Assembly (NCBI RefSeq): GCF_017873395.1
Contig: NZ_JAGGKC010000039.1
Location: forward strand, 1 to 21,792
DNA length: 21,792 bases
Origin: Youngiibacter multivorans
Lineage (GTDB): Bacteria; Bacillota; Clostridia; Clostridiales; Clostridiaceae
Direction: 5' to 3'
Position 1 is the stretch's first letter, and every line of letters begins with the position of its first letter. This document shows, one piece after another, positions 21,789 through 21,792 of the stretch. The translations under genes and the position numbers were made by a program. Below the pieces are notes generated by a model, which was not told where the DNA came from, searched no databases, and saw only the letters and a list, made by a program, of their open reading frames with translations.

Positions 21789-21792
21789 AACC

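Noticed and set aside
21703..21792. A minus-strand open frame running in from the right edge to a TGA at 21703
   Set aside because: It consists entirely of palindromic repeat sequence, is short, and shows no recognisable protein motif; treated as non-coding.
1..21792. CRISPR array, prophage, integrase attachment site, replication origin
   Set aside because: No regularly spaced repeats, phage genes, tRNA-flanking duplications or DnaA-box clusters were seen.

Overview
The window looks like chromosomal DNA from a low-to-moderate G+C Firmicute of class Clostridia. The evidence is the gene order (asp23-nusB-folD-xseA-xseB-ispA-dxs-tlyA-nadK-argR-recN-spo0A, then nudF-xerD-deoB-pdp and scpA-scpB), a Spo0A regulator, strong AGGAGG-type ribosome sites, and AT-rich intergenic gaps with Firmicute-type promoters and hairpin/U-tract terminators. 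No species can be named from the sequence alone.

Layout on the minus strand, read right to left. At the right edge lies a non-coding block of four tandem palindromes. Next come an asp23/gls24-family gene with its own promoter and terminator, and a tightly packed operon, nusB to recN, of about 9 kb. It covers transcription antitermination, one-carbon metabolism (folD), exonuclease VII (xseAB), isoprenoid precursor synthesis (ispA, dxs), a TlyA-type methyltransferase, NAD kinase, the arginine repressor and RecN. spo0A follows in its own unit. Two tRNA genes (Gly-CCC, Val-GAC) come next, behind a well-formed promoter.

The only plus-strand genes are a two-gene cassette, a sigma-70/ECF-like factor and a membrane protein likely to be its anti-sigma factor. 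It lies between the tRNA terminator and a 677-base gene-poor, AT-rich gap. The minus strand then resumes with nudF-xerD-deoB-pdp (ADP-ribose hydrolysis, recombination, deoxyribose phosphate and pyrimidine nucleoside salvage). After it come a secreted three-SH3 polysaccharide deacetylase and a group of 5-formyltetrahydrofolate cyclo-ligase, a FUSC-type membrane protein, scpA and scpB, which ends at a clear terminator.

Most of the window is ordinary housekeeping DNA and I do not see a large undescribed system. The best leads are: (1) sporulation genes missing from places where related genomes carry them, although Spo0A is kept, which suggests a lineage that lost sporulation; (2) active-site replacements in XerD, FolD, the NudF Nudix box and the Spo0A receiver, all in otherwise intact proteins; (3) the sigma/anti-sigma cassette with an unrecognised extracellular domain; (4) the palindrome cluster at the right edge. 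The sequence was read by eye, with no database search.
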